Source: JAABQG01 sp963726365 (GTDB taxonomy: Bacteria > Pseudomonadota > Gammaproteobacteria > Burkholderiales > Burkholderiaceae_C). From it: a stretch of 64,000 nt of DNA. Every line of letters begins with the position of its first letter. Positions within the stretch are counted from its first letter, which is position 1. A model generated the notes under the pieces. The model was not told the DNA's origin. It saw only the letters and a list, made by a program, of their open reading frames with translations, and did no database searches. A program made the translations under genes and the position numbers. Where the stretch lies: positions 310,001-374,000 of the forward strand of contig CAVSCI010000003.1 of assembly GCA_963726365.1 (NCBI GenBank), in the 5' to 3' direction. This document shows, one piece after another, positions 8,919 through 19,315 of this stretch.

Positions 8919-9545
8919 TCAGGCTTTGGGCGCGTTTTGCCCCAGGGCGATTTTCAACAGGTCCGCGACCGTGTTGGCGTTGAGCTTTTCCATGATGTTG
9001 GCGCGGTGCGCCTCGACTGTCTTGATGCTGATGCCCAGATCGTCGGCAATCTGCTTGTTCAGTCGGCCGGCCACGATGCGCTCGAGGACTTGGGCTTCAC
9101 GCCCGGTGAGCTTGGAGATCAGTGCGTCCCGGCTGGCAGATTGCTGGTGCTCCGAAAAGGCATCGCGCGCATGGGCGAGCATGCGTTCGACCAGGGCCGC
9201 CAGCGACTCCTCATTGAAGGGCTTCTGGATGAAATCCATCGCGCCCTTTTTCATGGTGTTCACCGCCATGGGCACATCGCCGTGGCCGGTGATGAAGACG
9301 ATGGGCAGCGGAGAGCGGCGTTCAATCAGGCGGTCCTGAAGCTCCAGCCCGGTCATGCCACCCATGCGGATGTCCACGATCAGGCAGGCGATCTCGCGTG
9401 CGTCGTAGCGGCTCAGGAAGGACTCGGCTGACTCGAAGCAGCGAACGCGGTAATCCTTGCCTTCAAGCAGCCACTGCAGGGAGTCGCGGACGGCTTCGTC
9501 GTCATCGACGACATACACAGTCCCCTTTTTTGGAATCAAGCTCAT
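8919..9545 (-). CDS. FixJ/NarL-like two-component response regulator
   Basis: A 208-residue DNA-binding regulator. The receiver domain (residues 1-125) has VYVVDDDEAVRDSL, the phospho-acceptor aspartate in CLIVDIRMGG, then PIVFITGHGDVPMAV and FIQKPF. A LuxR-type helix-turn-helix (about 140-205) has LTGREAQVLERIVAGRLNKQ, then LGISIKTVEAHRANIMEK. This is the FixJ/TtrR/DctR-type arrangement. Its ATG overlaps the kinase stop (ATGA at 9542-9545), so the two are translationally coupled. The target genes are unknown; the pair is divergent from the pyruvate dehydrogenase operon. Confidence 0.92.
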   Translation of the reverse strand: MSLIPKKGTVYVVDDDEAVRDSLQWLLEGKDYRVRCFESAESFLSRYDAREIACLIVDIRMGGMTGLELQDRLIERRSPLPIVFITGHGDVPMAVNTMKKGAMDFIQKPFNEESLAALVERMLAHARDAFSEHQQSASRDALISKLTGREAQVLERIVAGRLNKQIADDLGISIKTVEAHRANIMEKLNANTVADLLKIALGQNAPKA

Positions 9546-12081
9546 GCAGTTACCCCGGAATCCTTCAATACATCGGTTTTCGGGCTATCGGTGACGGGTA
9601 TCCAGAAACAGAAGCAGCAACCGACGACCTCCTGCCCATTGTAGAGGTTCCGCGCATTCATTCTCCCGTGGTGCGACTCCACGATACTGCGGCACAGGTT
9701 CAGGCCGATGCCCATGCCCTCGGCCTTGGTGGAAAAGAACGCCTCGAACAGCCGCTCCATGACTTCCGGGGCCAGCCCCTGCCCGGTGTCTGTGACGCTG
9801 AATTCCACGGCACTCTGACCCTCTTCCACCTTCGGCACGACCCGCAGTTCAACGTTGCGCCGTGCTGCCGGACGCTGGGCGGAGTCGATGGATTCCGCCG
9901 CGTTCTTCATCAGGTTGACCAGCACCTGCTCGATCAGGATCGGATCCACATTGAGTGTCGGCAACCGCGCCGCGACGTGGTGACTCAGGCGCACGTTGCG
10001 GCGCCGAAACTCGATCTCCGCCAGTTCCACCGCCTCGGCCACCATGCCGGGGACGTCGGACAAGGTGCGATTGGGCTCGCTGCGTTTCACGAAGGATCGG
10101 ATGCGCTGGATGATCTGGCCCGCGCGCTGCGCCTGCCGCGCAGTTTTCTCCAGGGCGCCGAGGAGGTCTTCGTCGGAGATCTTCTTGTCCTTGATGCGCG
10201 AGACCATGCCGCTGCAGTAGTTGTTGATCGCCGTCAGCGGCTGGTTCAGTTCATGCGCCACGCTGGAGGCCATCTCGCCCATGGTGATGAGCCGGCTTGC
10301 CGAATGGGCGCGCTCTGCCTGCGATGCGGAAAGCTCTTCAGCGACTCGGCGTGGCGTGATGTCGGTGGCGATCACCATTTGCGCGAGCCGTCCATCCACC
10401 CAGTTCAGGTAACGCGAGCGGACTTCCAGCCATTTGCCCAGCTGGGGGACAAAAATCTCGGCGTTCTCGGAAGTTGCGGCCGTCAGGTTGCCCGTGGGCA
10501 GTCCCACCAGGCTGTCCACGTGGTCCAGCCCGTCGTCGGACAGGGGTTGTGCTGGCATGCCGGCCTGCTCGACCAGTTGCAGGTGCCCGGTAGCCTGGGT
10601 GCCGAACCAAAGGCGGTACAGCTTGTTGGCAAACAGCAGTTCCTCGCTGCCCAGCGGCGCCACGGAGACAGACGCGTCCAGCGCCTCCAGGACGGTCGTG
10701 AACCGTTCGTAGGAGGCCGAGAGCTGCTCGCGGATGCGGTTGGGTTCGGTGATGTCGGTCATTGATGTCATCCAGCCGGACTGCTTGCCCAGCGCATCGA
10801 TCAAGGGGGAGACATACAGGCGCGCATCGAACAGGGAGCGGTCCTTGCGTTTGACCCGAAACTGGACACCGCTTGGCGGAATCTGGCCGGCCAGCTCTTC
10901 CTGAAGCCGAGACCTCAGCAGGTCGTGATCTTCCTCGGGCCAATAGGGGAATGGTGCGGTCTGACCGACCAGTTCCGCCTTCGGACCAGCCTGTCATCTG
11001 GCAGAACGCCGGGTTGACATAGGTGATGCGCCCCTGCATGTCCAGGGCGCGCATGCCGGTCGACATCGAGTTTTCCATGGCGCGGCGGAACGTGGTTTCG
11101 GCCACTAGCGCGTGCTGGGTGTGCATGCGCCGGCGTGTGTGCCGCCAGTTGGCGATCAGCATCCAGGCGGTCATCGCGCTCAGGGCGCAGACCAGCCAGA
11201 ACAGGCCGCTGCCAATCACACCCAGCGATGTCCGCCATGCCTGGACGCGCAGGATCAGCCCGTTGCCTACGGGCGAGACGGGTGCCTCGTCCTCGTTGAC
11301 GTGGGTGGCCCAGGGCAGCAGCCCGAATGTGTTTTGCCGCACGGGGATCGAACGCCCGGCCAGGACCGCATTTTTCCCGTCCAGCAGCGCCACTGCGTAC
11401 TTGGCCGAGATTTCGGTCGGTACGCCATAGCGCAGCAGGCTGTCGATCGAATACTCGCCCAAGCACCACACCGGAGAACCGGCCGAGATGGGTCAGCGGT
11501 GTGTGCAATTGAAGCAGAGGCAGCGTGGCCGTACCCGCGACGGGCTGCGAGTAGACCGGTTGCAGGAGGTCACGCGCCAAGGTGTAGCTGCCCTCGGTGT
11601 CGCCGCCCTTGAGCTTCTCGCCGGCGACCCAGGGGCTTGCGGCCGCCAGGCTGGGCGTTACCTGGCTCGCGATGATCTTGCCCTGCTCGTCGATCCAGGT
11701 GACGGCCAGGAGCTCGGGGTATTGCGCCACCAGGGTCTCGGCGCGGCCCATGAACTCCTCGGGGTCCACTTCCTTGTTCGAGATATCGCGGGCCAGCCGC
11801 ATCAGTTGCTCCTGCCGCTCGAGCAGGCGCAGGCGCATGCGTTGCTGGGCGTACTCCAGGTCGCGCTTGACGGCTTCCTGTTCGCGCTCGACCTCTTCCA
11901 TACGAAGGTAGCCAAAGGCCGCGACGATCGCGGCCAGGAACAGCACCACGGCAGCCAGTGGCGCCAGCATTGCAAAGCGGTCCTGCCGGGTTGGCGATTG
12001 CATTCCCCACCAGCGCCGCCACCAGGCGAACGGCGCGAGCGCCGGCTTGGCGGCTTTCGGCTGGGGGAGGGGTTCGCTCAT
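9542..12081 (-). CDS. Membrane PAS-domain sensor histidine kinase, two single-base insertions
   Basis: Once the extra bases near 11459 and 10979 are removed, this is an 845-residue kinase. A transmembrane helix lies at about residues 36-60 (MLAPLAAVVLFLAAIVAAFG). A periplasmic sensing region follows, then a second helix (GVIGSGLFWLVCALSAMTAWM) and two PAS domains (ITYVNPAFCQMTGWSEAE; the second from about residue 430). Next is a HisKA box with the phosphorylated histidine in SSVAHELNQPLTAINNY (near 608), then HATPase motifs NLMKNAAES, DTGQGLAP and GMGIGLNLCRSI. The architecture resembles DctB/TtrS-type kinases that sense small molecules. Start 12081 is chosen over an upstream in-frame start at 12162. 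Ligand unknown. Confidence 0.88.
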
Positions 12082-12192
12082 GGGGTCAAGTGTAGGGGAG
12101 GCCTTGCCTGCTTTCCGAGTGCCGCACCGCTGCCCGAAAAAGGCGCGCTGCAATGCATTCAAAATTTCATAATGTAGAAATGAAAAGCGTAA

Positions 12193-12206
12193 TTTGAAAT
12201 TTCAAA
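12193..12206. promoter_or_regulatory. Perfect 14-bp palindrome upstream of aceE
   Basis: TTTGAAATTTCAAA is a perfect inverted repeat in the AT-rich 189-bp gap between the divergent kinase and aceE genes, 65 bases before the aceE start. It is a plausible operator for a dimeric regulator. Which regulator is not shown by the sequence. Confidence 0.5.
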
Positions 12207-12270
12207 AGAATTGTGCGAAACTAGAGGCCTCGTACTAAATTACATGACAAACACCACAGGAGACAAGACG

Positions 12271-14976
12271 ATGTCAGCCGTACCCGAGAGCCTTCCTGGT
12301 TCAACCCTCCCTGATGCAGACCGCCAGGAAACCCGCGAGTGGATGGACGCACTGTCTGCCGTGATCGAGGCCGAAGGCCCCGAGCGTGCCCACTTTCTGC
12401 TGGAGCAATTGCTTGAGCACGCCCGTCAGAACAGCATCGACATGCCGTTCTCGGCCAATACCGGCTATGTCAACACCATCGAGGTGGACCAGGAGGAGCG
12501 TTGTCCCGGCAACATCGAGATCGAAGAACGCCTGCGCGCCTACATGCGATGGAACGCCATGGCCATGGTGGTCAAGGCCAACCGCCATCACCCGGTCGAC
12601 GGCGGGGATCTGGGTGGCCACATCGGCTCGTTCGCCTCGCTGGCCCACATGTTTGGCGCCGGCTTCAACCATTTCTGGCACGCCGAGAGTGAAAACCACG
12701 GCGGCGATTGCCTCTACATCCAGGGCCACGTGTCGCCCGGCGTCTACGCGCGCGCCTACATGGAAGGCCGCCTGACCGAAGAGCAGCTGCTGAACTTCCG
12801 CCAGGAAGTCGATGGCAAGGGGCTGTCGAGCTACCCGCACCCCAAGCTGATGCCCGAGTTCTGGCAGTTCCCCACCGTGTCGATGGGTCTGGGCCCGCTG
12901 ATGGCCATCTACCAGGCGCGCTTCCTGAAATACCTGCACGCCCGCGGCATTGCCAACACCGAAAACCGCAAGGTCTGGGTGTTTTGCGGCGACGGCGAAA
13001 TGGACGAAGTGGAAAGCCTGGGCGCCATTGGCCTGGCCGCTCGCGAGAAGCTCGACAACCTGATCTTCGTCATCAACTGCAACCTGCAGCGCCTGGACGG
13101 CCCGGTGCGCGGCAACGGCAAGATCATCCAGGAGCTCGAAGGCGAGTTCCGCGGCTCGGGCTGGAACGTGATCAAGCTGCTGTGGGGCAGCGAGTGGGAT
13201 CCGCTGCTGGCGCGCGACAAGGACGGCGCGCTGCGCAAGGTGATGATGGACACGCTGGACGGCGACTACCAGTCCTTCAAGGCCAACGACGGCGCCTACG
13301 TGCGCAAGCATTTCTTCGGACGCGATCCGAAGACGCTGGAGATGGTCGCCAAGATGAGTGACGACGACATCTGGCAGCTGCGCCGGGGCGGTCACGACCC
13401 GCAAAAGGTCTACGCGGCCTACCACAAGGCGGTCCACCACAAGGGCCAGCCGACCGTGCTGCTGATCAAGACCGTCAAGGGTTTTGGCATGGGCAAGAGC
13501 GGCGAAGGCAAGAACAACGTGCACCAGACCAAGAAGCTGACCGACGAAGACATCAAGATCTTCCGTGACCGCTTCAACATCCCGATCCCTGACAGCCAAC
13601 TGGCCGAGATCCCGTTCTACAAGCCGGCCGACGACACGCCTGAGATGCGTTACCTGCACGAGCGGCGCAAGGCGCTGGGCGGTTACCTGCCGCACCGCCG
13701 CACCAAGGCTGACGAAAGCTTCACCGTGCCGTCGCTGGACATCTTCAAGTCGGTGATGGAACCCACGGCCGAGGGCCGCGAGATCTCGACGACCCAAGCC
13801 TACGTGCGCTTCCTGACGCAGTTGCTGCGCGACCAGGCGCTGGGACCACGTGTGGTGCCCATCCTGGTGGACGAGGCGCGCACCTTCGGCATGGAAGGCC
13901 TGTTCCGCCAGATCGGCATCTACAACCCGGCTGGCCAGCAATACACCCCGGTCGACAAAGACCAGGTGATGTACTACAAGGAAGACACCAAGGGCCAGAT
14001 CCTGCAGGAAGGCATCAACGAGGCCGGCGGCATGAGCAGCTGGATCGCGGCGGCCACCAGCTACAGCACCAGCAACCGCATCATGGTGCCGTTCTACGTG
14101 TATTACTCGATGTTCGGCTTCCAGCGCATTGGCGACCTGGCCTGGGCGGCTGGCGACATGCAGGCGCGCGGCTTCCTGCTGGGCGGCACCTCGGGGCGCA
14201 CCACGCTCAACGGCGAAGGCCTGCAGCACGAAGACGGCCACAGCCACATCATGGCTGGCACCATCCCGAATTGCATCAGCTACGACCCGACGTTCGCGCA
14301 CGAAGTCGGCGTGATCCTGCACCATGGCTTGAAGCGCATGGTCGAGAAACAGGACAACGTCTTCTATTACCTGACCCTGCTCAACGAGAACTACGCCATG
14401 CCCGGCCTCACGCCCGGCACCGAAGAGCAGATCATCAAGGGCATGTACCTGTGCAAGGAAGGCGCCAAGCTGACGCCGCGCGTGCAGCTGCTGGGCTCCG
14501 GAACGATCCTGCGCGAGTCGATTGCCGCACAAGAGCTGCTGGAAAAGGACTGGGGCGTGGCCGCCAACGTGTGGAGCTGCCCGAGCTTCAACGAGCTGAC
14601 CCGCGACGGCCAGGACGCCGAACGCTACAACCTGCTGCACCCGACCGCTGAGCAGCGTGTGTCCTTCGTTGGCCAGCAACTCGCGAACCACGCCGGCCCG
14701 GTCGTGGCGTCCACCGACTACATGAAGGCCTACGCCGAGCAGATCCGTCCCTTCATCCCCAAGGGCCGCACCTACAAGGTGCTGGGTACCGACGGCTTTG
14801 GCCGCAGCGACTTCCGCAGCAAGCTGCGCGAGCACTTCGAGATCAACCGCCATTACATCGTGGTCGCGGCGCTCAAGGCGCTCAGCGAAGAGGGCGCCGT
14901 GCCGGTGGCCAAGGTGGCCGAGGCCATCAAGAAGTACGGCATCAAGGTTGACAAGGTCAACCCGCTGTACGCCTAA
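12271..14976 (+). CDS. aceE: Pyruvate dehydrogenase E1 component
   Basis: A 901-residue homodimeric-type E1 that decarboxylates pyruvate with thiamine diphosphate and acetylates the lipoyl groups of E2. Characteristic stretches are GGHIGSFASLAHM, then the TPP/Mg motif CGDGEMDEVESLG (from about residue 239) and its partner NCNLQRLDGPVRGNG, VKGFGMGKSGEG, LLGGTSGRTTLNGEGLQHED and GTDGFGRSD near the C-terminus. ATG 12271 follows AGGAGA by eight bases; ATG 12244 and an upstream start at 12211 are in frame but lack a site. First gene of aceE-aceF-(peptidase)-lpdA. Confidence 0.97.
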   Translation: MSAVPESLPGSTLPDADRQETREWMDALSAVIEAEGPERAHFLLEQLLEHARQNSIDMPFSANTGYVNTIEVDQEERCPGNIEIEERLRAYMRWNAMAMVVKANRHHPVDGGDLGGHIGSFASLAHMFGAGFNHFWHAESENHGGDCLYIQGHVSPGVYARAYMEGRLTEEQLLNFRQEVDGKGLSSYPHPKLMPEFWQFPTVSMGLGPLMAIYQARFLKYLHARGIANTENRKVWVFCGDGEMDEVESLGAIGLAAREKLDNLIFVINCNLQRLDGPVRGNGKIIQELEGEFRGSGWNVIKLLWGSEWDPLLARDKDGALRKVMMDTLDGDYQSFKANDGAYVRKHFFGRDPKTLEMVAKMSDDDIWQLRRGGHDPQKVYAAYHKAVHHKGQPTVLLIKTVKGFGMGKSGEGKNNVHQTKKLTDEDIKIFRDRFNIPIPDSQLAEIPFYKPADDTPEMRYLHERRKALGGYLPHRRTKADESFTVPSLDIFKSVMEPTAEGREISTTQAYVRFLTQLLRDQALGPRVVPILVDEARTFGMEGLFRQIGIYNPAGQQYTPVDKDQVMYYKEDTKGQILQEGINEAGGMSSWIAAATSYSTSNRIMVPFYVYYSMFGFQRIGDLAWAAGDMQARGFLLGGTSGRTTLNGEGLQHEDGHSHIMAGTIPNCISYDPTFAHEVGVILHHGLKRMVEKQDNVFYYLTLLNENYAMPGLTPGTEEQIIKGMYLCKEGAKLTPRVQLLGSGTILRESIAAQELLEKDWGVAANVWSCPSFNELTRDGQDAERYNLLHPTAEQRVSFVGQQLANHAGPVVASTDYMKAYAEQIRPFIPKGRTYKVLGTDGFGRSDFRSKLREHFEINRHYIVVAALKALSEEGAVPVAKVAEAIKKYGIKVDKVNPLYA

Positions 14977-14994
14977 CAACATCCGGAGACAAAC

Positions 14995-16664
14995 ATGGCA
15001 TTGATAGAAGTAAAGGTCCCGGACATCGGCGACTTCGATGAAGTCGCGGTGATCGAGCTGCTGGTCAAGCCCGGTGACACGGTCACGGCCGAGCAGAGCC
15101 TGATCACCGTGGAGTCCGACAAGGCGTCGATGGAGATTCCCTCCAGCACGGCGGGCGTGGTCAAGGAACTGCGCGTTGCGCTGGGCGACAAGGTGAAGGA
15201 AGGCTCCGTGGTGCTGGTGCTGGAGGCCGCCAGGGGCCGCAGCAGCGCCCGCAGCCCCGGTTTCTGAGCCAAAACAGGCTCAAACCAGCGTCAAAGTGTC
15301 GCAGCCTGCTATTGAATTGATAAAACCTGCAGCGCCCGTTGCAGCGGCAGCAGCCGGCCCTGTGGAGATTCACGTGCCCGACATCGGCGACTTCAAGGAC
15401 GTCGCCGTCATCGAAGTCTTCGTCAAGCCCGGCGACACCATCAAGGTCGAACAGAGCCTGATCACCGTGGAGTCTGACAAGGCATCGATGGAGATTCCAT
15501 CAAGCCACGCCGGCGTGCTCAAGGAATTGAAGGTCAAGGTCGGCGACAAGGTCAACATCGGCGATCTGCTGGCGATTCTGGAAGGCGCTGCGGGGGCTGG
15601 GGCATCGGTACCCGCCGCAGCAGCTGCGCCGGCGCCCGCTGCAGCAGCGCCCGTGTTCGCGCCTGTTGCCGTGGCATCGGCCGCCGCCGCTGCGCCGGCG
15701 CACAACCCGACCAGCGCACCGGTGGGCCTGCCGCATGCGTCGCCCTCGGTGCGCAAGTTCGCCCGCGAGCTCGGCGTGCCGCTGGCGGAGGTCAAGGGCC
15801 GCGGGCCCAAGGGCCGCATCACCGAAGCCGACGTGCAGGCCTTCACCCAAGCCGTCATGGCCGGCACCACCCAGACCCAGGCCCAGGCGGCGAAAGCCCC
15901 GGCTGCGCCGGCTGGCGGTGGTGGCTCCGAGTTGGGCCTGATCCCCTGGCCCAAGGTCGACTTCACCAAGTTCGGCCCCATCGAGCGCAAGGAGCTCTCG
16001 CGCATCAAGAAGATCAGCGGCGCCAACCTGCTGCGCAATGCGATCATGATTCCGGCCGTCACCAACCATGACGACTGCGACATCACCGACCTGGAAGCCT
16101 TCCGCGTCTCGACGAACAAGGAGAACGAGAAAGTCGGGCATCAAGGTCACCATGCTGGCCTTCCTGATCAAGGCCTGCGTGGCGGCACTGAAGAAATACC
16201 CCGAGTTCAACAGCAGCCTGGACGGTGACGCGCTGATCTACAAGCAGTATTTCCACATCGGCTTTGCCGCGGACACGCCCAACGGCCTGATGGTGCCGGT
16301 GATCAAGGATGCCGACAAAAAGGGCATCTTCCAGATCAGCCAGGAAATGGGCGAACTCGCCAAGAAGGCGCGCGACGGCAAGCTGAGCCCGGCCGAGATG
16401 TCGGGCGCCTGCTTCACCATCTCCAGCCTGGGCGGCATTGGCGGGCGCTACTTCACGCCCATCATCAATGCGCCCGAGGTGGCGATCCTGGGGGTGTGCA
16501 GGTCGACGATAGAGCCCATCTGGGACGGCAAGGCTTTCCAGCCGCGCCTGATGCTGCCGCTGAGCCTGACTTGGGACCATCGCGTGATCGACGGTGCCGC
16601 CGCCGCGCGTTTCAATGTCTACCTCGGCCAGATCCTGGGCGACTTCCGTCGAGTCCTCCTTTGA
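14995..16664 (+). CDS. aceF: Dihydrolipoamide acetyltransferase (PDH E2) with two lipoyl domains; two single-base insertions
   Basis: Transfers acetyl groups from E1 to CoA and forms the complex core. In order: lipoyl domain 1 with the modified lysine in VESDKASMEIPSS (K43), an Ala/Pro linker, lipoyl domain 2 with the same motif (about K161), a peripheral subunit-binding domain (SPSVRKFARELGVPLAEVKG), and the catalytic domain ending with DHRVIDGA (His near 527). The frame is broken by an extra A near 15232 in the first linker and an extra G near 16133. With both removed the protein is about 555 residues. The first linker carries a copy of the dispersed repeat. Confidence 0.92.
15275..15325 (-). 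repeat. Dispersed ~50 bp repeat, copy 2 (inside aceF linker)
   Basis: Read on the minus strand it has TTCAATAGCA, then TTTGACGCTGG and GAGCCTGTTTTGG, in the same order as the intergenic copies. In aceF it is translated on the opposite strand as part of the Ala/Pro/Gln linker between the two lipoyl domains (EPKQAQTSVKVSQPAIELIK in the corrected frame). Confidence 0.6.
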
Positions 16665-17245
16665 CCACGGTTGTCGTCGTCAGGAAAGCGGGTCAGGTGG
16701 CGATTGCCGCCGACACGCTGGTGACCTTTGGCGACACGCGCCTGGCGCATCGCTACGAGGCCAACAGCAAGCTCTTCAAGGTGGACACGCCGGCCGGCCC
16801 GAGCTGGGTCGGCATGGCCGGCACGGTGGCGCATTTCCCCGTGCTGCGCAAGGCGATGAACGCGCTGCCCCGCGAGCAGTTGCTGCTACACGGCAAGGAT
16901 GAGGTTTTCGACACCTTCACCAAGCTGCATCCGCTGCTCAAGGAGACGTTCTTCCTGCAGACCAAGGAAGACGACAACGACCCCTATGAGTCCAGCCAGT
17001 ACAGCGTGGTGATTGCCAACGCGGCGGGCATTTTCGGGCTCTACAGCTACCGCGAAGTGTTCGAGTTCAAGGAGTTCTGGGGCATCGGCTCCGGGCGCGC
17101 CTTTGCGCTCGGCGCGATGTACACCACCTGGGACAAGGCCAAGACTGCCCGCGAAGTGGCGCTGGCCGGCATCCACGCCGGCTGCGAATTCGACCGCAAC
17201 TCCGCCGCGCCGGTGGACCTCTACACCATCAAACTGAAAACATGA
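16661..17245 (+). CDS. Proteasome/HslV-like N-terminal-threonine peptidase (betaproteobacterial proteasome homologue type)
   Basis: A 194-residue Ntn-hydrolase. After removal of the initiator residue the chain would begin TTVVVVRKAGQVAIAADTLV, closely parallel to mature HslV (TTIVSVRRNG...). Threonine 1 is the expected nucleophile, with D17 in place and K36 in YEANSKLFKV as the likely counterpart of HslV K33. Further strands include GPSWVGMAGTVAHF and SQYSVVIANAAGIFGLYSY. TTG 16661 overlaps the aceF stop (TTGA), implying translational coupling. No hslU, ATPase or proteasome-accessory gene is nearby. It resembles the self-compartmentalising betaproteobacterial proteasome homologue (BPH) more than HslV, judged by eye. 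Its position inside the pyruvate dehydrogenase operon suggests, but does not prove, a link to that complex. Confidence 0.82.
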   Translation: MTTVVVVRKAGQVAIAADTLVTFGDTRLAHRYEANSKLFKVDTPAGPSWVGMAGTVAHFPVLRKAMNALPREQLLLHGKDEVFDTFTKLHPLLKETFFLQTKEDDNDPYESSQYSVVIANAAGIFGLYSYREVFEFKEFWGIGSGRAFALGAMYTTWDKAKTAREVALAGIHAGCEFDRNSAAPVDLYTIKLKT

Positions 17246-17280
17246 AAGCGGCGGGCGCCGCGCCCGCCTGGAGACACACC

Positions 17281-19133
17281 ATGAGCCTGATCGAAATCAA
17301 AGTGCCGGACATCGGCGATTTTTCCGAAGTGACCGTCATCGAACTGCTGGTCAAGCCCGGCGACACCCTCAAGGCCGAGCAGAGCCTGATCACCGTGGAG
17401 AGCGACAAGGCGTCGATGGAGATCCCGTCCAGCCACGCCGGCGTGGTGAAGGAACTCAAAGTCAAGCTCGGCGACAAGGTGGCCGAGGGCACCGTGGTGC
17501 TGATGCTTGAAGCGGCGGCAGGAGCCGCTGCACCGGCTGCAGCCCCTGTTCTCGAACAAAAACAGCCTTCTCCCATCGTCGCCGTGTCATCGAGCTGCTA
17601 TGAATATTGAATCTATTCCGGCGCCAGCAGCGGCCAGCTTCGCCGGCACGGCCGACCTGGAATGCGACCTGCTGGTGCTCGGCGCCGGTCCCGGCGGCTA
17701 CTCGGCCGCCTTTCGCGCGGCCGACCTGGGCCTCAAGGTCGTGCTGGTCGAGCGCTACGCACAGCTTGGCGGCGTCTGCCTGAACGTGGGCTGCATTCCG
17801 TCCAAGGCGCTGTTGCACGTCGCGGCAGTCATGGACGAAGTAAGCCACCTGTCTGCGCTGGGTGTGGACTACGGCGCGCTGACGCTGGACATCGACAAAC
17901 TGCGCGGCCACAAGGAAAAGGTCATCGGCAAGCTGACTGGTGGTCTGGCCGCCATGGCCAAGATGCGCAAGGTGACGATCGTTCGTGGCTACGGCGCGTT
18001 CGTCGGCGCCAACCATGTGCAGGTCGAGGAAACCACAGGCACCAGCCAGGAGAAGACCGGCAAGACCCAGACTGTCGCGTTCAAGAAATGCCATCATCGC
18101 CGCCGGTAGCCAGGCCGTGCGCCTGCCCTTCATGCCTGACGATCCGCGCGTGGTGGACAGCACCGGTGCCTTGGCGCTGAAGGAAGTCCCTAAACGCATG
18201 CTGATCCTGGGCGGCGGCATCATCGGCCTGGAGATGGGCACGGTGTACAGCACGCTGGGCGCCCGCCTGGACGTGGTCGAAATGCTCGACGGCCTGATGC
18301 AAGGCGCCGACCGCGACCTGGTCAAGATCTGGCAGAAAATGAACGCCAAGCGCTTCGACAACATCATGCTCAAGACCAAGACGGTGGGCGCCAAGGCCAC
18401 ACCAGCCGGCATCGAGGTCACATTTGCGCCGGCGGAGGAGGGCGGCACGGCCCCGGCGCCGCAGACCTACGACCTGGTGCTGCAAGCCGTGGGCCGCACG
18501 CCCAACGGCAAGAAGATTGCGGCCGACAAGGCCGGCGTGGCCGTCACGGACCGTGGCTTCATCAACGTCGACATCCAGATGCGCACCAACGTGCCGCACA
18601 TCTTCGCCATCGGCGACATCGTGGGCCAGCCCATGCTGGCACACAAGGCGGTGCACGAGGCGCACGTGGCGGCGGAAGTGATTGCCGGTGAACTGCAAGG
18701 CAACAAGGAACTGGCGGCCGCCGCGTTCAATGCACGCGTCATCCCATCCGTGGCCTACACCGACCCCGAAGTGGCCTGGGTCGGCCTCACCGAAGACCAG
18801 GCCAAGGCGCAGGGCATCAAGGTCAAGAAAGGCCTGTTCCCCTGGACCGCATCCGGCCGCGCCATTGCCAACGGCCGCGACGAAGGTGTTACCAAACTGT
18901 TGTTTGATGACAGCCCGGAGGCCCACGGCCACGGCAAGATCCTGGGCGGCGGCATGGTCGGCACCCATGCTGGCGACATGATCGGCGAAATCGCGTTGGC
19001 TATCGAGATGGGCGCAGACGCAGTGGACATCGGCAAGACCATCCACCCGCACCCCACCCTGGGCGAGAGCATTGGCATGGCGGCGGAGGTGGCGCATGGG
19101 TCGTGTACGGATTTGCCGCCGATGAGGAAGTAA
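17281..19133 (+). CDS. lpdA: Dihydrolipoamide dehydrogenase (PDH E3) with N-terminal lipoyl domain; two single-base insertions
   Basis: Re-oxidises dihydrolipoyl groups of E2 with NAD+. It has an N-terminal lipoyl domain (lysine 43 in VESDKASMEIPSS), a short linker, then the flavoprotein. FAD motif LVLGAGPGGYSAAFRAADLG is near residue 130, redox-active cysteines are in GGVCLNVGCIPSK, NAD motif is ILGGGIIGLEMGTVY, and the C-terminal His/Glu region is IHPHPTLGESI. The frame breaks once in the linker (between about 17560 and 17605) and once near 18087, where an A run is one too long. Corrected length is about 616 residues. ATG 17281 has GGAGA upstream. Confidence 0.92.
17563..17618 (-). repeat. 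Dispersed ~50 bp repeat, copy 3 (inside lpdA linker)
   Basis: Minus-strand reading gives ATTCATAGCAG, GGCGACGATGGG and AAGGCTGTTTTTG, matching the order of blocks in the other copies but more diverged. It lies in the linker between the lipoyl and flavin domains of lpdA. Confidence 0.5.
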
Positions 19134-19315
19134 GCCAAGCGCGAAATCGGCACTCAGGGTCCTAACTGGCAACAGTTCGGGTTGGCCCCACGCGGTTGAT
19201 TTTTCTGTCCTTTTTTGCCGGTCGCTTTCGGTCCCGGTGCGCAGGGCCATTGCCTTCAGCGGACGTTGATAATGGCGCTTGCAACAACAACGCACCCTGA
19301 CCCGCGAGGAGCCGC

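Noticed and set aside
12211..12270. An N-terminal extension of aceE
   Set aside because: Codons upstream of ATG 12271 are in frame, but the only good ribosome-binding site (AGGAGA) precedes 12271 and the extension has no family similarity.
14995..15267. A separate 90-residue lipoyl protein before aceF
   Set aside because: The stop disappears when one extra A near 15232 is removed. The frame then runs through an Ala/Pro linker into the second lipoyl domain, so it is the N-terminus of a two-lipoyl E2.
16661..17245. A true HslV
   Set aside because: hslU is absent beside it, the spacing between D17 and the lysine differs from HslV by three residues, and the genomic position is different. A proteasome-like paralogue fits better.
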